Source: Actinomycetes bacterium (GTDB lineage Bacteria > Actinomycetota > Actinomycetes > Mycobacteriales > Mycobacteriaceae). From it: a stretch of DNA of 64,000 nucleotides. Under the pieces are notes generated by a model. That model did no database searches, was not told the DNA's origin, and saw only the letters and a program-made list of their open reading frames with translations. Positions 9,617-16,748 of this stretch are shown here, in pieces. The position numbers were made by a program, and so were the translations under genes. Location of the stretch: contig JAEYUQ010000007.1 of the NCBI GenBank assembly GCA_023432405.1, forward strand, positions 108,185 through 172,184, read 5' to 3'. Position 1 is the first letter of the stretch, and each line of letters opens with the position of its first letter.

Positions 9617-9976
9617 CTATTCCCAGTTCAAGCCCCCTCGCCGCCACACATAGACATAGGCAACGAGAAGGGTGGCTACGAAGAGGAGCATCTCCACAAC
9701 GATGAACCAGCCCATCGAGTCGAAACTCACAGCCCAGGGGAACAGGAAGATGGTTTCAACATCGAAGATGAGGAACATCATGGCGATGGTGAAGTACTTC
9801 AGCGAAATACGACCGCCGTTAGCGGGGCGATCCATCGCGTCCACACCGCATTCGTAGACGTCATACTTTGATGAGTTATAACGGTGGGGGCCAATAATTA
9901 CCGAGGCTCCCACCATAATGAGCACAAAGAGCGCTGCAATGATTACTGCAGCCAGAATGGGAATGTAATACGACAC
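9617..9976 (-). CDS. nuoA: NADH-quinone oxidoreductase subunit A
   Basis: Small membrane subunit of complex I located near the quinone site. The 119 residues contain three hydrophobic helices (about 5-28, 62-82 and 88-110). The loop between the first two carries the conserved YECGVDAMDRPANGGRISLK region, including the loop Cys that is accessible in the deactive state of the family. It is the first nuo structural gene and lies 31 bp downstream of the receiver-like gene. Confidence 0.96.
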   Translation of the reverse strand: MSYYIPILAAVIIAALFVLIMVGASVIIGPHRYNSSKYDVYECGVDAMDRPANGGRISLKYFTIAMMFLIFDVETIFLFPWAVSFDSMGWFIVVEMLLFVATLLVAYVYVWRRGGLNWE

Positions 9977-10007
9977 GTCGGTTTCCTCTCACACGTCTGT
10001 GTTGATG

Positions 10008-10436
10008 TCAGTGGCGAGCCTGGCGGAGAAGATTGGCGGCAGCCGTGCTGAGGTCAATCGGATCCACCGGCAGAAGATAGACGGCATCTGCTTTGCTCCA
10101 GGTAGATAACCATGCGTCATCGCGTCTCTGGAGCAGAACAAGTAGTGGGGGGTGCTCCTCTACCTCAGCATTGATCTGATAGCTAAGACCCATACCCCCG
10201 AGTGGGGCAGTTTCGCCGTCGAGCAGACACAAATCAATCTCCTTATTGTGGAGTGCCCTGATAAGTGCGGGGGCGGTGGCGAAGTCGATGACCTCAACGG
10301 GTGGAAAATCCTCGGCAAGGGATGTGCCGAATGCTGAATGGACAGCCTCGCGTAAATGGGGGCGATCCGAATAGATCGCAATATGTAGTACCGAGGGGGA
10401 GAATTCTGTGGGTTGGGTCACAGCGGTATCGGACAT
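10008..10436 (-). CDS. Degenerate response-regulator receiver protein of the nuo operon
   Basis: Stand-alone receiver-like domain (142 residues) without any DNA-binding output domain. The phospho-acceptor-type Asp survives in the beta-3 segment CLLDGE. The N-terminal acidic pair is reduced to one Asp (AIYSDRP), and the conserved Lys near the end is replaced in YLLPVDPIDL. Phosphorylation is therefore doubtful, and a protein-protein or structural role is more likely. M. tuberculosis has an orphan response regulator (Rv3143) immediately upstream of nuoA, and position and size match. With 31 bp to nuoA it is probably co-transcribed. I start at the ATG at 10436; an in-frame GTG lies two codons upstream. 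Confidence 0.82.
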   Translation of the reverse strand: MSDTAVTQPTEFSPSVLHIAIYSDRPHLREAVHSAFGTSLAEDFPPVEVIDFATAPALIRALHNKEIDLCLLDGETAPLGGMGLSYQINAEVEEHPPLLVLLQRRDDAWLSTWSKADAVYLLPVDPIDLSTAAANLLRQARH

Positions 10437-10443
10437 ACACAAC

Positions 10444-10449
10444 AGTGTA
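10444..10449 (-). promoter_or_regulatory. Candidate -10 element giving a leaderless nuo transcript
   Basis: On the minus strand TACACT is followed by seven bases and then the ATG at 10436. This is the TANNNT-N7-ATG layout of leaderless promoters common in Mycobacteriales. No Shine-Dalgarno sequence is visible upstream of the ATG, which fits. I see no convincing -35 element. The rest of the 170-bp gap to 10613 is AT-rich with no gene. Confidence 0.45.
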
Positions 10450-10612
10450 GCCAGCGGTTGTCGCCTTGGACGGTTTACGTATCAATAATTTTTGGGGAAA
10501 ACAGCAGGTAAGGGAACACTAAGCTAAGTATTCAGCACAGGGCTGAAGGCTTTTGAAGAGACTTCCCAGACTCAGTGACTTCCTGGACGTAACACGAGGT
10601 TCCGCTGTCCTT

Positions 10613-11767
10613 TTACACTAAGAAGGACTCTTCCCCTGACAAACCGCGATAGTGTTTGTAACTAGTCCACGCGCGCTGAACATCAATATATGGGGGTGTG
10701 GGGACGTGGCGCACCGCAGTTACACAATCAGGCGTGACATCGGGGAGGCGGAAGGCAGGATTCTCAAGTGCGATGAGGTGGGCAGAACCGTTCTCAAGCT
10801 CACAGGGCAGACAGACCCAACGATTCGTTATGCGCTGAACAGCGCGGAGAATGTGCATATTATCCCAGGTATCTCGCCCGATAATGGGGGAGAGCAATTC
10901 TGGGATACCGTGTTGCACAGCAAAGTTTCGGACGATGTAGCTCAGCTGGCGTGACTGCTCCGAAGTATTACCAGGGGTAATCCACCCCCAGTAAAAGGCA
11001 CTCTGCGTCAGCGTGCCGATGACCTCCCCGGTGCATCTGAGCGTGCGCCCCTGAGCAGATGTCAGCAGATATGTATTCGCGTTCTCTGCCTGGGAGAGCG
11101 TAGAGGAGGGCAGAAAGCTGTTGAGGAAGAGATCGTATTCAGAGGAGATAAACCAGGCGTCAGACAGGACGTCGCTCAGGGAAAGATCTCCGTTAAGGGA
11201 GGTGATGGCACAATCTGCGAACCCCAGCTGCGTGCCATCGACAAGGCGAGCAGAGTTGTCCGTGAGGCTGAGAGGCTGACTGTTCCATAACACCGAGTGC
11301 GCCAGAATAGCTCTTTGCTTATCGACGCCGCTGGGGATCTGAGGCAGGCCCACCAGCAGGCTTTCGCGTTCACTGTGCCAAGGGTTATCCGGTGGAAGGA
11401 TGAGGGCATAGTCCGGGGCACGGAGAAGAGTGCCATTTCCGCACAGAGTACGGGCGGCTGTGAGAGATTCTGCTGTAACAGGCTGGTGTGGATGAAACTC
11501 GGGGATTCCGAAAGTATCGGTGCGGCTGAGCCACTGAGGAGACCAAGCCCAGCCCTCTTCGAAGCGCTGCGCAATGATAGTTCCCGTCACACTATGGCAC
11601 TGCCCTGTGGTGTCTGTAAGACGAACCTCTGCCTGCTCAGGGTGCCGGGTGAATTCCACCGGCCTATCCAGGGAAAAACGAAACCGAAAGTAATCATCAA
11701 TGGTTGCTTGGGCGATGGCGCCATCTGCAATCAACTCGCGGAGAGAGGAGGGAGGGGCTAAGACCAT
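10613..11767 (-). CDS. Unrecognised 384-residue protein with two related halves
   Basis: I cannot assign a function; the layout resembles DUF6882-type actinobacterial proteins, which is only an impression. There is no signal peptide or membrane helix. The protein looks internally duplicated. A first unit (about residues 50-170) has CHSVTGTIIAQRFEEGWAWSP followed by GIPEF; a second (about 235-345) has LRCTGEVIGTLTQSAFYWGW followed by GIPEL. Each has an aromatic W-x-W core and a following helix. It is divergently placed against the nucleosidase gene. No Shine-Dalgarno is obvious at the ATG at 11767, and downstream starts are possible. Confidence 0.7.
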   Translation of the reverse strand: MVLAPPSSLRELIADGAIAQATIDDYFRFRFSLDRPVEFTRHPEQAEVRLTDTTGQCHSVTGTIIAQRFEEGWAWSPQWLSRTDTFGIPEFHPHQPVTAESLTAARTLCGNGTLLRAPDYALILPPDNPWHSERESLLVGLPQIPSGVDKQRAILAHSVLWNSQPLSLTDNSARLVDGTQLGFADCAITSLNGDLSLSDVLSDAWFISSEYDLFLNSFLPSSTLSQAENANTYLLTSAQGRTLRCTGEVIGTLTQSAFYWGWITPGNTSEQSRQLSYIVRNFAVQHGIPELLSPIIGRDTWDNMHILRAVQRITNRWVCLPCELENGSAHLIALENPAFRLPDVTPDCVTAVRHVPTPPYIDVQRAWTSYKHYRGLSGEESFLV

Positions 11768-11831
11768 GCAACGCTCTCCTGATGTGTTGTGCTGGTTTTT
11801 GTTCTTGCCTGCTGATTATAGAGTGGAGACC

Positions 11832-12437
11832 ATGCCAGAGCATTCACTTATCTCCCGCTCAGGTGAACCACTCGTGGTGGTAGCCACCCCTGAAGAAGCT
11901 GAGCACTTGCCACAGACTTATCCCTTGTTAATAACCGGGATTGGGAAGCTTAACGCGGCTGTCACGCTCGCTGAGGAACTCTTCCGAGCCCAAGCTCAGG
12001 GCATTGTTCCAGGGATGATCATCAACATTGGTACAGCAGGTTCCCTCGGAGCACCTGGGGGTATTCACCGCATTAAAGAAGTCCGCATCCATGACTTCTC
12101 AGTGACCTCAGTAGGAGAAGCAGCAGGGGATAATTCCTATCCGATTATCACTATCCCTGGGGTTCCCGAAACTGGGATGCGGCTAGCCACAGGAGACTGT
12201 TTTATTGAGTCAGCTGAGGACGCGGCACGGATAGCTCAGAATGCAGATCTGGTAGATATGGAGGGCTACGCAGTGGCAATGGTAGCCCAGCGTGCTGGAA
12301 TACCTGTTGAGCTCATCAAGATAGTGTCTGATTCAGCTGATGACAACGCGGCAGCCACCTGGCATGAGGTGGTGGAGCAGTGCTCTCATCTTTTGGGGAA
12401 ATGGTTAGAGGACTTTTCCCTCGGGGAAAAGCTCTAA
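11832..12437 (+). CDS. Purine nucleosidase / MTA-SAH nucleosidase-like protein
   Basis: Phosphorylase-superfamily nucleosidase expected to cleave the glycosidic bond of 5'-methylthioadenosine, S-adenosylhomocysteine or a related nucleoside. Family marks are LLITGIGKLNAAVTLA, the INIGTAGSL glycine loop, VDMEGYAVAMVAQRAG (the Met-Glu ribose contact) and the catalytic Asp segment KIVSDSADD. The frame is open upstream to 11700, but the ATG at 11832 (preceded by GTGGAGACC) gives the normal compact N terminus of 201 residues. An ATG at 11766 has a stronger Shine-Dalgarno but would add an atypical N-terminal segment. The last 4 bp overlap the end of prfC on the other strand. Confidence 0.85.
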   Translation: MPEHSLISRSGEPLVVVATPEEAEHLPQTYPLLITGIGKLNAAVTLAEELFRAQAQGIVPGMIINIGTAGSLGAPGGIHRIKEVRIHDFSVTSVGEAAGDNSYPIITIPGVPETGMRLATGDCFIESAEDAARIAQNADLVDMEGYAVAMVAQRAGIPVELIKIVSDSADDNAAATWHEVVEQCSHLLGKWLEDFSLGEKL

Positions 12438-14068
12438 TCAGCCACAAGGGTTTCTAAGGTAAATTCCGGGTGCTCCCGTTCAATGAATTGGAGCCGCCAC
12501 TTATCCCCGAAGAGAGCAATGAGCTCCCCGTTGGATCGGGTAAAGATTTCCACACCGCGTTGCTTAGCAAGCTCAGGAGCTGTTTCAGGGTTGGTGCGCC
12601 GTGCTACGGAATAAGGCACTGGAGAAAGCTCCGTTTCCACGTTGTACTCGTTGAGTAAACGAGCTTGCATCACTTCAAATTGCATGGGGCCCACCGCTGC
12701 CATCACAGGAGCAGATTCACCGCGAGCGTCGTTATGGAGAATCTGTACCACTCCCTCTGCGTTGAGTTGTTCCAGCCCCTTTCGGAATTGCTTGTACTTA
12801 CCCAAAGACGTTGCCCGAATAGTTTGGAACACCTCAGGGGCAAATTGTGGCATAGGCGGATACTGAATCTTTTTACCTGCGTAGAGGGTATCCCCAGGGG
12901 TAAGTGATCCGGCGTTCACCAAGCCAACAATGTCTCCTGGGAATGCTGTTTCCACTGTCTCTCGGGAGCGTCCAAAGACAGTAAGGGCATATTTGGTGGA
13001 GAAGCTTCGCCCAGACTGGGCATGAGTAATCTGCATTCCACGGTCAAACTCGCCAGAGACAATCCGCATAAACGCCAAGGTATCGCGGTGTTTTTGGTCC
13101 ATGCCTGCCTGAACTTTAAAAACAATCCCGGAAAACTCCCCGTCCACGTCCCGAACAGTATCCATCGCTGTGGTGGAGGTTGCCACAGCAGCAGAATCTG
13201 CTTTTCGTGATGTTGGTGCCGGGGCTAAGGCGCAGAGTGTGTCCAAGATTTGATGAACGCCAAAGTTCAGCATGGCGGAGGCAAAAATAATCGGTGATGT
13301 AATGCACTGCAGGAAGAGCTCTTGATCGTGAAGCGCACCATCGGCAGCCAAGAGTTCTGTTTCCTCCACGGCGGTATCCCAGGACACTCCCACTGAAGCC
13401 TCAGCCTCCTCGGCAGAAAAGTGTTCCTCGGGTGCAATGGTGCTGCCTCCGGCAGTTCGGATGAAGTGGATATACTCGTCTGCCTCTCCGTCTGCATTAA
13501 TGTGGGCTAGACCCTGGAAGTTCCCTGCCTCACCCACAGGCCAGTACAAGGGAGTGGGTTGAAGATCAATCTCGCTGACAATCTCGTCCAGGAGTTCTAA
13601 AGGTTCTCGTCCAGGGCGATCCCACTTATTAATGACTGTAATAATGGGCAAACCCCTGGCCTTACATACACGAAACAGCTTCAAGGTCTGGGGCTCGAGA
13701 CCCTTCGCGGCGTCGATAAGCATGACGGCGGCGTCCACCGCGGTCAGTACTCGGTAGGTATCCTCTGAAAAGTCAGCGTGTCCAGGAGTGTCCACCAGGT
13801 TGATAACAAAGGGTTCACCCTCGTGGCCTTCAGGCTGGTACTCAAATTGGAGCGCTGAGGAAGCTATCGAAATACCGCGATCTTTCTCCATCTCCATCCA
13901 GTCAGAGACTGTGGCTTTGCGTCCAGACTTGCCGTGGACAGCACCTGCCTCCGAGATGACATGGGCGTGGAGGGCTAAAGCCTCTGTCAGTGTGGACTTC
14001 CCCGCGTCTGGGTGGGCAATGACAGCGAAGGTTCGGCGGCGAGAAGCTTCCTCGGCGGTGTAACTCAT
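12434..14068 (-). CDS. prfC: Peptide chain release factor 3
   Basis: Class II release-factor GTPase that recycles RF1 and RF2 from the ribosome after peptide release. The G domain has the P-loop AHPDAGKSTLTE (about residues 17-28), G3 DTPGHADFSED and G4 NKWDRPGREP. Domain II and the RF3 C-terminal domain follow, with GPMQFEVMQARLLNEYNVE. At 544 residues it is full length. On the minus strand the ATG at 14068 is preceded by TATACT and eight bases with no Shine-Dalgarno, so it may be translated from a leaderless mRNA. It is convergent with the nucleosidase gene. Confidence 0.95.
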   Translation of the reverse strand: MSYTAEEASRRRTFAVIAHPDAGKSTLTEALALHAHVISEAGAVHGKSGRKATVSDWMEMEKDRGISIASSALQFEYQPEGHEGEPFVINLVDTPGHADFSEDTYRVLTAVDAAVMLIDAAKGLEPQTLKLFRVCKARGLPIITVINKWDRPGREPLELLDEIVSEIDLQPTPLYWPVGEAGNFQGLAHINADGEADEYIHFIRTAGGSTIAPEEHFSAEEAEASVGVSWDTAVEETELLAADGALHDQELFLQCITSPIIFASAMLNFGVHQILDTLCALAPAPTSRKADSAAVATSTTAMDTVRDVDGEFSGIVFKVQAGMDQKHRDTLAFMRIVSGEFDRGMQITHAQSGRSFSTKYALTVFGRSRETVETAFPGDIVGLVNAGSLTPGDTLYAGKKIQYPPMPQFAPEVFQTIRATSLGKYKQFRKGLEQLNAEGVVQILHNDARGESAPVMAAVGPMQFEVMQARLLNEYNVETELSPVPYSVARRTNPETAPELAKQRGVEIFTRSNGELIALFGDKWRLQFIEREHPEFTLETLVAD

Positions 14069-14076
14069 AGCTAAGC

Positions 14077-14082
14077 AGTATA
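14077..14082 (-). promoter_or_regulatory. Candidate -10 element of prfC
   Basis: TATACT on the minus strand, 8 bp before the prfC ATG, matches four or five positions of the -10 consensus and would give a transcript starting at or next to the start codon. The 12-bp palindrome AGAGCCGGCTCT lies just upstream (14083-14094), overlapping the pth stop codon. A -35 match is not evident. Confidence 0.4.
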
Positions 14083-14092
14083 GAGCCGGCTC

Positions 14093-14728
14093 TTAAGGAG
14101 CCACGGAACGGGAATGGATAACGTTTTGGGCTTGAGCAAGCCCTTTCGTGACAGTAAGGACAGTGGCCTGAACTGCAGTTTCAATCTGTTGGTTCAGCGT
14201 TTCCCCGGGAGACAAAGGGCTGAGCACCCAATCTGGGATAGAAGTATCTCGGGGAGGGCGGGCAATTCCCATTCTCACACGCAGATAGTCCCGAGTACCT
14301 AAATGCTCTGAGATAGATTTCAAACCGTTATGGCCGTTCTCGTTGCCCCCGTGTCTCAGTTTCACAGCTCCCACAGGTAAGTCCAGTTCATCGTGGATTA
14401 CCACAATATGATCGGCAGGAATGCCGAGCGCCTGAGCCACGGGGGCAACAGCTTGGCCTGAGTCATTCATGTAGGTTGTGCTGCGCAGAAGAAGGGCGGA
14501 TGGGCCGAAACTGGATACGGGAGCCACACGAGCGGGGACGCCCTTCAACGGGGTCAGTGAGGTATGAGTTTCTTCCAGAAGCTGATCTATGACCATATAT
14601 CCCAGATTGTGCCGGGTAACAGCGTAGGTGGCGCCGGGATTACCCAAACCCACAACCAGCCATTGAGCGGGGTATCGAGAAAGTCCCTTCAGGGTCAGCA
14701 GTGGGGCTTTGTCGGTGTGCCGGCACAT
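14093..14728 (-). CDS. pth: Peptidyl-tRNA hydrolase (first copy)
   Basis: Releases peptides from peptidyl-tRNA that drops off stalled ribosomes. Catalytic and binding residues are in place: Asn in GLGNPGATY, the catalytic His in TRHNLGYMV, Asn in TYMNDSGQAV, the Asp in VIHDELDLP, and GGNENGHNGLKSI. I choose the ATG at 14728 because GGAGG lies 10 bp before it; the frame is open to 14785. The 30-residue N-terminal extension is unusual for Pth, and a later non-ATG start is possible. A second, more divergent copy is at 20621-21154. Confidence 0.93.
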   Translation of the reverse strand: MCRHTDKAPLLTLKGLSRYPAQWLVVGLGNPGATYAVTRHNLGYMVIDQLLEETHTSLTPLKGVPARVAPVSSFGPSALLLRSTTYMNDSGQAVAPVAQALGIPADHIVVIHDELDLPVGAVKLRHGGNENGHNGLKSISEHLGTRDYLRVRMGIARPPRDTSIPDWVLSPLSPGETLNQQIETAVQATVLTVTKGLAQAQNVIHSRSVAP

Positions 14729-14831
14729 GAATGAGAGCCTCCATTCGGCCTGAACGGTACTGGTTGTCTGAAGTAGCAAAGGCAACTGCCTCAGAAAGCA
14801 GCCATTTTATCAAGCATTTTTTATTAAAATC

Positions 14832-14879
14832 ACCTCACAAGCTGTGGTGCGATCCTAGATTGTTTAACAGTTGTGAGGT
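14832..14879 (+). promoter_or_regulatory. Inverted repeat upstream of the peptide importer operon
   Basis: Perfect 9-bp arms ACCTCACAA (14832-14840) and TTGTGAGGT (14871-14879) are separated by 30 bp. They lie in the 187-bp gap between divergent pth and dppB and bracket a possible -10 (TAGATT at 14857). They could be paired operator half-sites or a leader hairpin. The dppB Shine-Dalgarno (GAGGAGA) is downstream at about 14904. Confidence 0.4.
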
Positions 14880-14915
14880 CGCGGCCCAAGCCCCGGATGT
14901 GACGAGGAGATTCCT

Positions 14916-15899
14916 ATGCTTCGCTATCTAAGCCGCAAGATACTCGGCTGGGGACTGATGATTCTGGTAGCTGTGAATCTCACCTACTTCCTAGCAGCAG
15001 CGTTTCTTGATCCTCGCTCTAACTATGTAGGCAGGAATCCTCCCATCCCGGAAGCTCAGTTAGACACCATGCTCACCCCGTTGAATCTCAACGACAAGAT
15101 CCCTATTCTGCAGCGCTGGTGGACCTGGTTTCGCGGTATTGTCTTTCACTGGGATTGGGGAGCTTCCCCCACAGGGGATTCCATCAACTCTCAAATCGGT
15201 TACCGCATCTGGGTGTCAGCAGAGCTTCTTGTGTTGGCCACCATAATCTCCGTGGTGTTGGGTATAGCTGTGGGCGTTTACACCGCCTCCCGGCAGTACA
15301 AACTGGGCGATCGCATCTGGCAGGGTGTGTCCATCGTGGCTATGAATACTCACGTGGTGGTGGCTTCTCTGGTGGTTGTGTGGATTGCTATCACCATCAA
15401 CCGCGTCACAGGCGTCAATGTTTTCTACGTCACAGGCAGTTCTTCCATTGGTGTGTCCGGTTTCTTTCCCACGCTCCTCGATGTAGCGCAGCACCTGATT
15501 TTGCCCACCATTTGTCTGGTGTTTATCTCCTATTCTGGCTATCACTTCCTGCAGCGTTCCATACTCTTGGACAACATTGATGCAGATTATGTGCGTACTG
15601 CCCGAGCTAAAGGGCTTACCAAGTCCCAAGCTATCCGAAAGCACGCTTTGCGCACGTCACTGATTCCGGTTGCCACCTCAGTGGCTTTTTCCATTCCCGG
15701 TATTTTTACCGGCGCTGTGATGACGGAGGCCATCTTCGGATGGAACGGAATGGGGCGCTATCTGGTGGATACCATTGCAAAAAATGACATTCACGGGGTG
15801 GTGGCGGTTGCTGCTTTTTCTGCCTTGACGACGGCTCTCGGCGCCATCTTGTCAGATATTCTTGTGGCCTTTTTAGATCCCCGGGTGAGGGTGAGTTAA
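14916..15899 (+). CDS. dppB: Peptide ABC transporter permease, DppB/OppB family
   Basis: First membrane subunit of a dipeptide/oligopeptide importer. There are six predicted helices, starting with LGWGLMILVAVNLTYFLAAA near the N terminus. The ATPase-coupling EAA-type loop is DYVRTARAKGLTKSQAIRKH (about residues 225-244), followed by the late GAVMTEAIFGWNGMGRYLVD signature. The 327-residue length is typical. A GAGGAGA Shine-Dalgarno precedes the ATG. dppC starts at the base after its stop codon, and the four transport genes read in the same direction. Confidence 0.92.
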   Translation: MLRYLSRKILGWGLMILVAVNLTYFLAAAFLDPRSNYVGRNPPIPEAQLDTMLTPLNLNDKIPILQRWWTWFRGIVFHWDWGASPTGDSINSQIGYRIWVSAELLVLATIISVVLGIAVGVYTASRQYKLGDRIWQGVSIVAMNTHVVVASLVVVWIAITINRVTGVNVFYVTGSSSIGVSGFFPTLLDVAQHLILPTICLVFISYSGYHFLQRSILLDNIDADYVRTARAKGLTKSQAIRKHALRTSLIPVATSVAFSIPGIFTGAVMTEAIFGWNGMGRYLVDTIAKNDIHGVVAVAAFSALTTALGAILSDILVAFLDPRVRVS

Positions 15900-16748
15900 A
15901 TGAGACGCCATCTCTATCTTCGTCGTTTTCTCCGCAACAAGATGGCGGTTCTGGGGGCCGTGGTCTTTCTGTTCCTCTGTGTCCTCGCCCTCGTGGGGCC
16001 TGCTGTGTCTCCCTGGTCTTATGACGAACCAGATTTCCTGTCTCTAGCCATGCCCCCTAGTGCAGAGCACTGGTTAGGTACAAGCGCTTCAGGCAATGAT
16101 TTGTTTGCCATGATTGTGCATGGTCTTGGACGCTCACTCATCATCGCTGTCAGCGTGTCAGTGACCACCACAGCTATTTCCGCAGTGGTGGGAACCTTGG
16201 CAGCACTCCTGGGTGGGACCCCAGAGAAGATCATTCTCACTGTCATCCATTTTCTCCTGTTGGTGCCTTCCTTCCTCATCATTGCGTTGGTGGTGTCCGG
16301 GCAAGGGGGAGATTGGAAACTACTCACGGTGGTCATGATCCTGTTTGGGTGGTTCTATCAGGCACGAGTGATCTGGTCTATGACCATTTCCCTGCGTGAA
16401 CGCGAGTATGTGCGGGCAGCTCACTACATGGGAGTATCTCAGCTGCGCATCGCAGTGCGACATCTCATCCCCAATATCGGCTCTCTCCTCGTGGTGAATA
16501 TGACCCTGGGGGTGGTTTCGGCGGTGATGAGTGAAACAGGGCTTTCTTTCCTGGGGTTAGGTGTGAAAATTCCTGATGTTTCTCTCGGGACCTTGCTGTC
16601 TGCCGGGGCAAATTCCTTGGAAGCCTCCCCCTGGGAGTTCTACTTTCCGGCACTGGTTTTGACAGTGCTCACCATCTCTATGGCGTTTATTTCCGATGGG
16701 CTTCGCGACGCCCTTGATCCTAACTCCTCTGCAGGAGGGCAGGCATGA
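15900..16748 (+). CDS. dppC: Peptide ABC transporter permease, DppC/OppC family
   Basis: Second membrane subunit of the importer (282 residues). A short N-terminal stretch (RRFLRNKMAVLGAVVFLFL) is followed by the SAEHWLGTSASGNDLFAMIV segment diagnostic of the DppC/OppC family and by the coupling loop EYVRAAHYMGVSQLRIAVRH. The MSETGLSFLGLGVKIPDVSLG signature is near residues 202-222 (given here as its conserved core). It abuts dppB and overlaps the ATPase gene by 4 bp, so all three are probably translationally coupled. Confidence 0.93.
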   Translation: MRRHLYLRRFLRNKMAVLGAVVFLFLCVLALVGPAVSPWSYDEPDFLSLAMPPSAEHWLGTSASGNDLFAMIVHGLGRSLIIAVSVSVTTTAISAVVGTLAALLGGTPEKIILTVIHFLLLVPSFLIIALVVSGQGGDWKLLTVVMILFGWFYQARVIWSMTISLREREYVRAAHYMGVSQLRIAVRHLIPNIGSLLVVNMTLGVVSAVMSETGLSFLGLGVKIPDVSLGTLLSAGANSLEASPWEFYFPALVLTVLTISMAFISDGLRDALDPNSSAGGQA

